Origin: an uncultured Alphaproteobacteria bacterium | GTDB lineage: Bacteria; Pseudomonadota; Alphaproteobacteria; Micropepsales; Micropepsaceae | Assembly: GCA_903922545.1 (NCBI GenBank) | Contig: CAIXUE010000188.1 | Location: 1 to 7,305, forward strand | Length of the DNA: 7,305 bases | Direction of reading: 5' to 3' | In this document: positions 1 through 6,682 of the stretch, one piece after another | Layout: each line of letters starts with the position of its first letter | Numbering within the stretch: position 1 is the stretch's first letter | Position numbers and translations under genes: made by a program | Notes under the pieces: model-generated | The model's database searches: none | Seen by the model: only the letters and a program-made list of their open reading frames with translations | Told to the model about the DNA's origin: nothing

Positions 1-881
1 ATTTCATCCACGATGGTCTGCGGCCCGTTCAGGGCAGCGGCGGCGGCGACCTGGATGGGCGTGAAGGCGCCATAGTCGAGATAGGATTTGATCCGCGCCA
101 AAGCCCCGATCAGCTTTTCGTTGCCGGCGGCAAAGCCCATGCGCCAGCCGGGCATGGAATAGGTCTTGGACAGCGACTGAAATTCAATGGCGATATCCTT
201 GGCCCCATCCACTTCCAGAATGGACGGCGGCGGCGTATCACCGAAATAAATATCGGCATAGGCCAGATCGCTCAGCACCCAGATCTCGTGCTTCTTGGCG
301 AACTTCACGATCTCTTTGTAGAAATCCAGGCCTACAACCTGCGCCGTGGGATTGGACGGGTAATTCACCACCAGCGCCAGCGGCGACGGCACCGAATGGC
401 GTGTCGCCTTGCCGATGCTGGACAGATATTCCTCGGGGCTGGTGGCCGGAATGTGCCGGATGGCGGCGCCCGCGATGGTGAAGCCGAAGGCGTGAATGGG
501 ATAGGCCGGATTGGGCACCAGCACCACATCGCCCGGTGCGGTGATCGCCATGGCAAGATTGGCGAAGCCTTCCTTCGATCCTAAAGCCGCGATCACTTCG
601 CGGTCCGGGTCCAGCGTCACGCCGAAGCGGCGCTTGTAATAAGCCACATGCGCCTTGCGCAAACCCTTGATACCGCGCGAAGCCGAATAGCGATGGGCGC
701 GCGGATCCTTGGCGGTCTCGCACAGCTTATCGACGATAAAATCGGGGGTCGGCATGTCGGGATTGCCCATGCCGAAATCAATGATGTCCTCGCCCTTGGC
801 GCGCGATTGCGCCTTCAGGCGGTTCACTTCCTCAAAGATATAAGGCGGCAACCGCTTGATGCGGTAAAAATCGGTATTCAT
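1..881 (-). CDS. alaC: AlaC / LL-diaminopimelate-type class I/II aminotransferase (3' end beyond window)
   Basis: This is a PLP-dependent fold-type I aminotransferase of the cytoplasm. E. coli AlaC, its close relative, makes alanine from pyruvate and glutamate; many alphaproteobacterial homologues are labelled LL-diaminopimelate aminotransferase, so the substrate is not settled. 293 residues are visible of an expected 400 or so. The N-terminus begins MNTDFYRIKRLPPY, followed by the family marks DFGMGNPD, HRYSASRGI, GSKEG, VPNPAYPIHAFG and YPSNPTAQ. The cofactor aspartate is D205 in LSDLAYA, and the Schiff-base lysine is K239 in SLSKTYSMPGWRMGF. The substrate-carboxylate arginine should lie in the missing C-terminus. 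ATG 881 is preceded by AGGA about nine bases upstream and begins exactly where AlaC homology begins. The gene lies 127 bases downstream of the lipoprotein gene, with a hairpin between them. In relatives such as Sinorhizobium I recall this gene lying near phaC and ahead of hom; hom would be to the left, unseen. The frame is intact. Confidence 0.93.
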   Translation of the reverse strand, partial: MNTDFYRIKRLPPYIFEEVNRLKAQSRAKGEDIIDFGMGNPDMPTPDFIVDKLCETAKDPRAHRYSASRGIKGLRKAHVAYYKRRFGVTLDPDREVIAALGSKEGFANLAMAITAPGDVVLVPNPAYPIHAFGFTIAGAAIRHIPATSPEEYLSSIGKATRHSVPSPLALVVNYPSNPTAQVVGLDFYKEIVKFAKKHEIWVLSDLAYADIYFGDTPPPSILEVDGAKDIAIEFQSLSKTYSMPGWRMGFAAGNEKLIGALARIKSYLDYGAFTPIQVAAAAALNGPQTIVDE

Positions 882-951
882 GGGCAAATCCTGAAAGCGC
901 CAGAGATTCGGAGATTTGGAGGCCGGACGCAATCATTTTTGGCGAGAAATA

Positions 952-989
952 AGGCAGCTTCGGGACCGCTATGTCCCGGAAGCTGGCCT
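952..989 (-). terminator. Probable intrinsic terminator after the lipoprotein gene
   Basis: Read on the minus strand, an inverted repeat starts 20 bases after the lipoprotein stop codon. The arms CAGCTTCCGGGAC and GTCCCGAAGCTG pair over 12 base pairs with one bulged base and a six-base loop, and the stem extends by AGG/CCT around a second bulge. The tail is TATTTCTC, only moderately T-rich, so termination may be partial and some readthrough into the aminotransferase gene is possible. Confidence 0.55.
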
Positions 990-1008
990 GGCCACGCCCG
1001 TTAACGCC

Positions 1009-2328
1009 TCAGCTCTGGACGAAAATCTCCGCCCGGCGATTGCCTTCCTCGCCCTGGGGCATCGATTCGTAATAGACCGGCTGGCTGTCGCCCACCGCCT
1101 CTACCAGCACCTTTTCGGCCGGAATGCCTTCATGGATCAGTTCCTGCGCCACGGCATTGGCCCGCTGCTGCGACTTGTCGAAAATCACTTCCAGATGCTT
1201 TTCGACCGGCATGTTGGGGGTGCGGCTTGAAGCATGACCCACCACGCGGATGGCGCCCGCCCCGCCCGTCGCCTTGTACTGGGCCACGGCGTTCTTGATC
1301 TGGGTCCGGGCCGCCAGCGAAAGCGTGGTGCCGTCGCCGGGGAAATAGACCACCGCGGTGGGCGGCACGCCGCCATTGGCGGCGCCTGCGGGACCGGTGG
1401 AAACCGCATCCAGATTGGCCATCACCGGCCCACTGGCCATGTCAGAGGCCACGCCGCCCTTGGGCGGAACCGCGGGCACGGCGGCAGCCGCGACACCGGC
1501 ATTGGAAGCGGTCTGGCGATAACGCTGCACGATGGGGGCCGAAACCCACTGGTTGATGGACGCGTTCAGTGGCGGCGCCGATGACGGCCTGAAACCAAGG
1601 GCCGCGTCGGAAGCAACCTGCGGGCTCATACCCGCGCCGCGCACCGGCGTGTTGGCAGGCACGGCCGGAACAGCCGGTTCAGCGCCCGGCGGCGGAGCCG
1701 AGCGGGACGGCGCAACAGCGGCAGTCTGGACCGAACCGGCGGGCGCAGCCCCCGTGGGAACCGCGGCGGTTCCCTGGGTCAGGGCAGCGGAAGGCGGCGG
1801 CACGGCAGCGGCTGTGGCCGCAGGCGGCGGAGCCGGGGCGGCCGTGGGCGGCGGCGAGGCTTGCGCCGACGGCGGCGCGGAATCGGCGGTGGGCGGGGTG
1901 TTGGCGGCAAGCTGGGCCGAAGGCGGAATATCGGCGGCGCTTGGCGGCGGGGCGGCGGCATCGGTGCCGGCGCGAAGCGCGTCCGCGCTATAGCGGGCCT
2001 GGGCGCCATCGGCGGCCAGCGATTGGGCAGCGGCCTGCTGCTGGGCAGGCGTGGATGTGGCGGGCTTGGCCGGCATATTGGCCAGGTCGGGCGAAGTGCT
2101 GGCGCTGGCATCGCTGTCAGCGCTGGGCGGCGGCGCATCATCGCTGCTGCTGCCGCCGAACCAGGTGGTCGGATCCAGATAGGAAACCGCATCGCCAACC
2201 GCGCTGGCGGCGCCGCCTGCTGCATCGCCAACACCGCTGCCGACATCCGACATGGTATCGCAAGCGCTCAAACCGAGGCTCAGTCCCAGAATGACGCCCA
2301 GCGGCAAAAGCGGAATGATCTTCATCAT
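1009..2328 (-). CDS. OmpA-family outer-envelope lipoprotein with long Pro/Ala-rich linker
   Basis: This 439-residue exported lipoprotein is predicted to link membrane and cell wall. The signal peptide runs MMKIIPLLPLGVILGLSLG and ends in the lipobox LSAC, with Cys23 the lipidation site. Residues 24-62 are Gly/Ala/Asp/Ser-rich. Residues 63-233 are a low-complexity linker with repeated PPPSA/PPSA/PPTA motifs. A short ordered-looking piece (NASINQWVSAPIVQRYRQ, 255-272) follows, then an OmpA C-terminal domain at 326-439. That domain shows VVYFPGDG, GHASSRT (364-370), SQQRANAV with Arg389, and NRRAEIF (430-436). The usual peptidoglycan-contacting Asp of OmpA (GYTDRIG) is replaced in GHASSRT, while the partner Arg is kept. 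The frame is open to 2556, but ATG 2328 is preferred because it gives an immediate signal peptide; the extra N-terminal residues would bury it. A good promoter lies upstream at 2435-2463. The OmpA and lipoprotein calls are strong; the exact cellular role is unknown. Confidence 0.88.
   Translation of the reverse strand: MMKIIPLLPLGVILGLSLGLSACDTMSDVGSGVGDAAGGAASAVGDAVSYLDPTTWFGGSSSDDAPPPSADSDASASTSPDLANMPAKPATSTPAQQQAAAQSLAADGAQARYSADALRAGTDAAAPPPSAADIPPSAQLAANTPPTADSAPPSAQASPPPTAAPAPPPAATAAAVPPPSAALTQGTAAVPTGAAPAGSVQTAAVAPSRSAPPPGAEPAVPAVPANTPVRGAGMSPQVASDAALGFRPSSAPPLNASINQWVSAPIVQRYRQTASNAGVAAAAVPAVPPKGGVASDMASGPVMANLDAVSTGPAGAANGGVPPTAVVYFPGDGTTLSLAARTQIKNAVAQYKATGGAGAIRVVGHASSRTPNMPVEKHLEVIFDKSQQRANAVAQELIHEGIPAEKVLVEAVGDSQPVYYESMPQGEEGNRRAEIFVQS
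1630..2142 (-). repeat. Pro/Ala-rich low-complexity coding repeat (PPSA-type motifs)
   Basis: This segment encodes residues 63-233 of the lipoprotein. Degenerate PPPSA, PPSA, PPTA and PPPA motifs occur at about residues 66, 127, 135, 145, 152, 159, 167 and 177, separated by Ala-rich spacers. On the plus strand it reads as GGC/GGCGG-rich DNA, which keeps several other frames open without implying genes. The protein segment is probably an extended periplasmic spacer that lets the C-terminal domain reach the cell wall. Confidence 0.8.
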
Positions 2329-2403
2329 GACATCCGTTCCGAAAAGGGCGCCCCAAAAAGGACGCTCCAAAAAATTCAGGTCTGCCGGACTGCCCCCACA
2401 AAG

Positions 2404-2419
2404 CCGCGCCGAAGCGCGG
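2404..2419 (-). promoter_or_regulatory. UUCG-capped hairpin in the lipoprotein mRNA leader
   Basis: On the minus strand, CCGCGC-TTCG-GCGCGG forms a perfect six-base-pair stem closed by a C(UUCG)G tetraloop, an exceptionally stable RNA fold. It lies about 75-90 bases before the lipoprotein start codon, inside the predicted 5' leader. It is flanked by a further complementary pair, CTGCCGG (2425-2431) and CCGGCAG (2382-2388), which could enclose it. A run of six T residues (2369-2374) follows downstream. A role in mRNA stability or attenuation is inference. Confidence 0.5.
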
Positions 2420-2434
2420 GAAACCCGGCAGTTT

Positions 2435-2463
2435 TTTATACCGTGACAAACCGGCGGTTCCAA
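2435..2463 (-). promoter_or_regulatory. Predicted sigma70-type promoter of the lipoprotein gene
   Basis: On the minus strand, TTGGAA (2463-2458) and TATAAA (2440-2435) are separated by 17 bases, matching four and five of the six consensus positions. Transcription would start near 2428 and leave a leader of about 100 bases before ATG 2328. The palindrome AACCG-G-CGGTT (2449-2459) overlaps the spacer and part of the -35 box, which would suit a repressor operator. Confidence 0.5.
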
Positions 2464-2520
2464 CGGGGTGAATCCTCTAAATCCGTGAATTCTTGAACAT
2501 TTTGACGGCTGCGACACCGG

Positions 2521-2542
2521 AACCGGCATGCAAAAGCCGGTT
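2521..2542 (+). repeat. Perfect inverted repeat upstream of phaC
   Basis: AACCGGC (2521-2527) and GCCGGTT (2536-2542) form a seven-base-pair stem with an eight-base loop, 38 bases before the preferred phaC start. AACCGGC also occurs at 2449-2455. The repeat could be a protein-binding operator or an RNA hairpin. It lies within the coding sequence only if phaC starts at TTG 2493. Confidence 0.4.
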
Positions 2543-2571
2543 TGCGCCCGCCCCATCCCCCGCGCTACACC
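2542..2571 (+). promoter_or_regulatory. phaC: Weak candidate phaC promoter, possibly giving a leaderless mRNA
   Basis: TTGCGC (2542-2547) and TACACC (2566-2571) are spaced 18 bases apart, and GCTACACC resembles the GCTANAWC -10 element known from Caulobacter. Transcription would begin almost at ATG 2580, giving a leaderless message, which would fit the absence of any Shine-Dalgarno sequence there. Both boxes are poor matches, so this is a suggestion only. Confidence 0.22.
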
Positions 2572-2579
2572 AAAGCTTG

Positions 2580-4427
2580 ATGCCCAAGCACGTCCCCAAA
2601 GCCGCGCCCGCCGAGGCCGAAGCGATTTCGCCCGACAGTTTCGCGCAACTCGACCGCGAAAAATTCACCCGCAACATGCTCAAAGTGGGGATGCAGACCC
2701 AGCATCTGCTCACCGAGTTTTTCAAGCGCTTGGCGGCGCGGGAAAAGCCCGGTCCGCTCGATCCCCTCAATGTCTCGGGCGCCTTCATGGCGCTGGCGGC
2801 GGCTATGGGCAAGAATCGCGAGCAGGTGATGGAAGGCCAGGTCCAGCTCTGGAAAGACTGGATGGGGCTTTGGGAATCAACCGCCCGGCGCATCCTGGGC
2901 GGCGACGCCCCGGCCCTGGTTCAGCCGGCGCCCGGCGACCGGCGCTTTCGCGACGCCGAATGGCAACGCAACGAGATGTTCGATTTCATCAAGCAATCCT
3001 ACCTTCTCACCGCCAATGCGGTGCAGGGCATGGTCGCCAATCTGCACGATGTGCCCGATGCCGACCGCAAGCGCATCGAGTTTTACACCAAGCAATTCGC
3101 CGACGCTTTCGCGCCCACCAATTTCCCCATGACCAATCCGGAAGTGATGCGCGAGACGCTGAAGTCCAACGGCGAAAACCTGGTCAAGGGGTTGGACAAT
3201 CTTCTGGCCGACATTGAACGCGGCCGGGGCGAACTTGCCATCCGCCAGTCAGCAGACGGTTTTGAGCTGGGCAAGAACATCGCCACCGCGCCGGGCAAAG
3301 TGGTGTTCCGCAATGAACTGATTGAACTTCTGCAATTCACGCCCAGCACCGAACAGGTGCATGAGCGGCCGCTGCTGATTTTCCCGCCCTGGATCAACAA
3401 ATATTACATCCTGGATCTGCGGCCCGAGAACAGCTTCATCCGCTGGCTGGTGGGCCAAGGCTATACCGTCTTTGTGGTTTCCTGGATCAATCCGGGCGAA
3501 CGCCAGGCCGAATTCGGCTTTGAAGAATATATGCGCGAGGGAATCTTCGCCGCGCTTGGCGCGGTGAAAGATGCCACCGGCGTGAGCGATCCCAATTGCG
3601 TGGGGTATTGCATCGGCGGCACGCTGCTGGCGGCAACCCTGGCCTATCTGGCGGCCACGGGTGGGGCGACGCCCGGCGGCGAACGCATAAATTCCGCCAC
3701 TTTCTGGGCGGCGCAGACCGATTTTTCCGAAGCCGGCGACCTTTCGGTCTTTGTCGATGAGGCGCAGCTGGAAGCCTTGCAGGAACAGATGAAAGCCGAA
3801 GGCGGCTTTCTCAAAGGCTCCAAGATGGCGACGGCCTTCAACATGCTGCGCGCCAATGACCTGATCTGGTCGTTTGTGATCAACAATTACATGCTGGGCA
3901 AACAGCCCATGCCGTTCGATCTGCTGTACTGGAATTCCGACAGCACCCGCATGCCCGAGAAACTACATCTGTCCTATTTGCGGCAATGCTATCGCGACAA
4001 TGCCCTGGCGCTGGGCAAGATGATGCTGGACGGGGTGAAGCTGAATTTGTCGAAAGTCACCCTGCCCGTCTATCTGCAATCGGCGCGCGAAGACCACATC
4101 GCGCCCGCCGCATCCGTGTTCAAAGGGGCGCATCTGTTCGGCGGGCCGGTCCGCTTCATTATCGCCGGCAGCGGTCATATCGCAGGCGTCATCAATCCGC
4201 CGGGCGCGAACAAATACCAATACTGGACCAATGAGGCGACAAATCCCGCCACGGTGGAAGACTGGCGCAAAGGCGCCACCGAACATCCCGGTTCCTGGTG
4301 GCCGGATTGGGATACATGGCTTTCCAGCCTGTCAGGCGCAAAAATTGCGGCGCGCCAGCCCGGCGACGGCAAGCTCAAAGTGCTGGGCGATGCGCCCGGA
4401 ACTTATGTGAAAGAAAAAACGCAATAA
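2580..4427 (+). CDS. phaC: Class I poly(3-hydroxyalkanoate) synthase
   Basis: PhaC polymerises (R)-3-hydroxyacyl-CoA, typically 3-hydroxybutyryl-CoA, into storage polyester at the granule surface, releasing CoA. From ATG 2580 it has 615 residues. An N-terminal PhaC_N region (about 95-265) precedes an alpha/beta-hydrolase domain. The lipase-like box GYCIGG carries nucleophile Cys344, REDHIAP carries Asp505 and GSGHIAG carries His533. The spacings of 161 and 28 residues equal those of Cupriavidus necator PhaC (C319, D480, H508), and the C-terminal tail length also matches. Length and the lack of a phaE or phaR partner gene indicate class I. An in-frame TTG at 2493 would add 29 residues; neither start has a clear Shine-Dalgarno. 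ATG 2580 is preferred because the extra residues are Pro/Ala-rich without family support and span an inverted repeat. The stop codon abuts that of the convergent PDZ gene. PHA monomer-supply genes (phaA, phaB) and a phasin gene are not in the window. Confidence 0.96.
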   Translation: MPKHVPKAAPAEAEAISPDSFAQLDREKFTRNMLKVGMQTQHLLTEFFKRLAAREKPGPLDPLNVSGAFMALAAAMGKNREQVMEGQVQLWKDWMGLWESTARRILGGDAPALVQPAPGDRRFRDAEWQRNEMFDFIKQSYLLTANAVQGMVANLHDVPDADRKRIEFYTKQFADAFAPTNFPMTNPEVMRETLKSNGENLVKGLDNLLADIERGRGELAIRQSADGFELGKNIATAPGKVVFRNELIELLQFTPSTEQVHERPLLIFPPWINKYYILDLRPENSFIRWLVGQGYTVFVVSWINPGERQAEFGFEEYMREGIFAALGAVKDATGVSDPNCVGYCIGGTLLAATLAYLAATGGATPGGERINSATFWAAQTDFSEAGDLSVFVDEAQLEALQEQMKAEGGFLKGSKMATAFNMLRANDLIWSFVINNYMLGKQPMPFDLLYWNSDSTRMPEKLHLSYLRQCYRDNALALGKMMLDGVKLNLSKVTLPVYLQSAREDHIAPAASVFKGAHLFGGPVRFIIAGSGHIAGVINPPGANKYQYWTNEATNPATVEDWRKGATEHPGSWWPDWDTWLSSLSGAKIAARQPGDGKLKVLGDAPGTYVKEKTQ

Positions 4428-5618
4428 TCAATTCGTCCGCCCCGGCTCCAGCTTTTCATTCTGGCCAGCGACCTGGTGGTAATAGCCCGGACCCTGCGCG
4501 CCATTGGCCCAATAATCTGTTTTGGGTTTGACCAGCCAGTTCATGCCGTCGGGCCCATGCACATACCCCAGCCGCAGCTGTTTCATGTATTGGGCAGCGA
4601 AATCATCCTCGCCGCACGTGCCATCAATGCAAGCGGTGGAAATCGAAGTGACCGCCAACGAAGCCGCCCGTGGCTGCGGTACCGACGCGTCCGCGGCGTG
4701 GCAATGCAGCGAGAAGGCCACCGCGCCGGTCTGCGGTTCGGCCCAACTGACATCGGCGGATGCCACGCCTGCGATCCAGACCGCGATGCGATCCCCCGTC
4801 ACGCGATATTCCGCAAAGCCGACCGCGCCCCGCGGCGTACCGAATTTCATCAGCATGAAACCGAAAGGCTGCGGCTGGATCACAGTAGGCGACGGTTTGG
4901 AAATAAAATCCTGTTCGATCAGGGACAGCACATAGGCTTCGGCGCGTTGTCCGTTCAATTTGCCGCTTTGATAAATTGCGTGTTCAAACCCGGACGGCGC
5001 CATCACATGGATCATGCTGTCGTCATCGGCATGGGCCGCCACGAACCAGTATTCCGGCGCCAGGCCATTGCAGCGCCCCGCGCCCAACCCCTTCAGCGCC
5101 ACAGGCTCGACATTGGGGCCGCGCGCCAGTTTCAGCGACCAGGCCGCATTGGCGGCCATGGAGGGGCGGGCGAATTTCTCTTTCGCCAGGGTACGTGCAG
5201 GCTCTACCGAAAGCTGTTTGATCTGCTTCGGCTCAGTGGAAAAAAGCACCGCGACAGTCTTGGGCTGAAGCTCACCTTTGGGTTCATCAAACAGCGTGAA
5301 AAGGGCGCGATCGCCGCTGCGATAAGCCCGCACGATTCCGGCCGCCTGATCGGCTGAGGTGATGGCCACCCCATCGATCGCCGCCACCACATCGCCGGCA
5401 TGCAGCCCCGCCTTGCCGGCGGGGCTGGCGTCATCGACATGCGCCACCAGCGCGCCGCGGGTGGTCAAAAGCGGCGCCCGGGCGGCGGCGGCAGGCGTCA
5501 TCACGGAAAATTCCAGCCCGGCATAGCCGCGCGGCTTCATCGGCGGCGCGATATACCAGGCCACGCCAAGGGCTGCGGCGGCCACGCCAAGCGTCACCAG
5601 AATCCAGAAACGCGCCAT
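4428..5618 (-). CDS. Membrane-anchored PDZ-domain protein of unknown function
   Basis: This 396-residue protein has one N-terminal transmembrane segment (about residues 3-24, ARFWILVTLGVAAAALG onward), so the rest probably lies in the periplasm. A PDZ domain at about 31-126 is marked by SPAGKAGLHAGDVVAAIDG, the usual carboxylate-loop and helix signature of bacterial envelope proteases. No protease domain is seen: there is no trypsin-like GNSGG and no S2P HExxH. The remaining 260 or so residues match nothing I recognise. They contain four cysteines (GRCNG, LHCHA, TACIDGTCGED) that could form disulfides. ATG 5618 is preferred because AGAAG lies five bases upstream; ATG 5633, two bases after the argC stop, would add MLEAR and is possible by translational coupling. 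The gene is almost certainly co-transcribed with argC. It could be a substrate-binding or scaffold protein rather than an enzyme. Confidence 0.85.
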   Translation of the reverse strand: MARFWILVTLGVAAAALGVAWYIAPPMKPRGYAGLEFSVMTPAAAARAPLLTTRGALVAHVDDASPAGKAGLHAGDVVAAIDGVAITSADQAAGIVRAYRSGDRALFTLFDEPKGELQPKTVAVLFSTEPKQIKQLSVEPARTLAKEKFARPSMAANAAWSLKLARGPNVEPVALKGLGAGRCNGLAPEYWFVAAHADDDSMIHVMAPSGFEHAIYQSGKLNGQRAEAYVLSLIEQDFISKPSPTVIQPQPFGFMLMKFGTPRGAVGFAEYRVTGDRIAVWIAGVASADVSWAEPQTGAVAFSLHCHAADASVPQPRAASLAVTSISTACIDGTCGEDDFAAQYMKQLRLGYVHGPDGMNWLVKPKTDYWANGAQGPGYYHQVAGQNEKLEPGRTN

Positions 5619-5635
5619 GCGCGCTTCTAGCATAT

Positions 5636-6586
5636 TTAGAGAAGACCCGTCGTCTCGGGCAGACCCAGCATGATATTCAGGTTTTGCACCGCCGCGCCGC
5701 CGGCCCCTTTGCCAAGATTGTCGAGCGCCGCCACCAGCCGTGCCTGACCCAGCTTTTCATTGCCGAAAACATACAGCGTCATGCGGTTGCTGCCCGCCAG
5801 GATTTCCGCATCCAGCACCTTCAGGCCGGCCGCCTCTTCCAGTCCGGCCACACCGACCAGCGCCTTGCCGGCATAAGCCTCAGCCAGTGCCGCATGCAGA
5901 TCACCAAGCGAAGGCTTCTTCGGCAGCGCCCACAGCGGCAGCGGCACTTCCACCAGCATGCCGCGATAAAAGCGCGCCACGCTGGGGGCGAACAGCGGCG
6001 CATGGGTCAGACCGGCATGGCGCGTCATTTCGGGGATGTGCTTGTGAGACAGGCCCAGGCCATAGCCGCGCTGTACCGTTTCCACAAAGGCCGGCGAATC
6101 TTTTTTCTCAAACTCCTCGATCATCGCTTTGCCGCCGCCGGAATAACCGGAGACGCCATGCACACTGAGCGGAAAATCGGCGGTCACCAGGCCAACGGCC
6201 ACCAGCGGCCGCGCCAGGGCCAGAAAACCAGTAGCCCAGCAGCCCGGATTGCTCACCCGCTTGGACGCCGCGATGCGCTGGGTTTGACCAGGCTCCAGTT
6301 CTGCGAAACCATAAGTCCAGCCTTTAGCCACCCGGTGGGCGGTGGAAGCGTCAATCACCCGCGTATTTGGATTGTCGATCAGCGCCACGGCCTCGCGCGC
6401 CGCGTCATCCGGCAGGCAAAGGATCGAAAGGTCGGCCGCGTTCAGTGCGTCTTTCCTGGCGCGCGCATCCTTGCGCTCGGCGTCGGACAGCGTGATCAGC
6501 GAAAGGTCCTTGCGATCCGCCAGCCTTTCGCGGATTTCCAGCCCGGTGGTGCCCACCGCGCCATCTATGAAGATCTTGGCGGTCAT
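5636..6586 (-). CDS. argC: N-acetyl-gamma-glutamyl-phosphate reductase, type 2 (short form)
   Basis: ArgC is cytoplasmic and catalyses the third step of arginine biosynthesis, the NADPH-dependent reduction of N-acetylglutamyl-5-phosphate to N-acetylglutamate-5-semialdehyde. The 316 residues fit the short type 2 family (about 310-320) rather than the type of about 340 residues or more. The dinucleotide-binding loop GAVGTTG is at 9-15. The catalytic cysteine is C116 in SNPGCWATG. GVSGYSGGGK (144-153) and HKHIPEM (181-187), which supplies the catalytic histidine, are both intact. ATG 6586 has a good Shine-Dalgarno, AAGGA, eight bases upstream. No other arg gene is visible. In many alphaproteobacteria argC follows rpsI, but here about 400 non-coding bases precede it, so it probably has its own promoter. 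The PDZ protein gene follows directly. Confidence 0.96.
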   Translation of the reverse strand: MTAKIFIDGAVGTTGLEIRERLADRKDLSLITLSDAERKDARARKDALNAADLSILCLPDDAAREAVALIDNPNTRVIDASTAHRVAKGWTYGFAELEPGQTQRIAASKRVSNPGCWATGFLALARPLVAVGLVTADFPLSVHGVSGYSGGGKAMIEEFEKKDSPAFVETVQRGYGLGLSHKHIPEMTRHAGLTHAPLFAPSVARFYRGMLVEVPLPLWALPKKPSLGDLHAALAEAYAGKALVGVAGLEEAAGLKVLDAEILAGSNRMTLYVFGNEKLGQARLVAALDNLGKGAGGAAVQNLNIMLGLPETTGLL

Positions 6587-6636
6587 GGAACTTGTCCTTA
6601 GCCGATACGCACAAAAGAAAATAGCGGGCTGGCTTT

Positions 6637-6682
6637 GGCCTAGCTTTTCTTTGCGCGCGAAGCGCGCTTAGAAAAGCTGGCC
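6637..6682. repeat. Long imperfect hairpin (REP/MITE-like palindrome), arm A
   Basis: GGCC, then AGCTTTTCT, then GCGCGC on the left pair with GCGCGC, AGAAAAGCT and GGCC on the right. That gives about 19 base pairs, interrupted by one bulged T and a TT/TT internal loop, closed by a GAA loop. The structure is too long and too symmetric for chance in a spacer. No T-run follows on either side, so it is not a canonical terminator. The mix of a GCGCGC palindrome and AT-rich arms resembles dispersed extragenic palindromes. Copy number cannot be judged from this window. Confidence 0.6.

Noticed and set aside
238..723. 161-codon minus-strand frame inside the aminotransferase gene
   Set aside because: It is a shifted frame of a gene whose correct frame gives continuous AlaC homology from 881 to the edge.
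1861..2496. 211-codon open frame on the plus strand, Arg/Gly-rich
   Set aside because: It is antisense to the Pro/Ala-rich linker of the lipoprotein. Its GRRGG-type composition is the direct consequence of GGC-rich DNA, and it runs across the minus-strand promoter.
2329..2556. Extended start for the lipoprotein at 2556 (515 residues)
   Set aside because: It would place 76 residues ahead of a textbook lipoprotein signal peptide, and it would start upstream of the predicted promoter.
4385..4397. GGGCG-ATG-CGCCC hairpin near the end of phaC as a terminator
   Set aside because: The stem has only five base pairs and no T-run follows, so it is better explained as coding sequence.
4476..5357. 293-codon open frame on the plus strand
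   Set aside because: It is antisense to the PDZ protein gene, with scattered His/Arg-rich sequence and no recognisable domain. The minus-strand frame has a clear transmembrane segment and PDZ signature.
5684..6601. 305-codon open frame on the plus strand
   Set aside because: It is fully antisense to argC, whose motifs are all intact. The plus-strand product is basic and low in conserved features, typical of a high-GC shadow frame.
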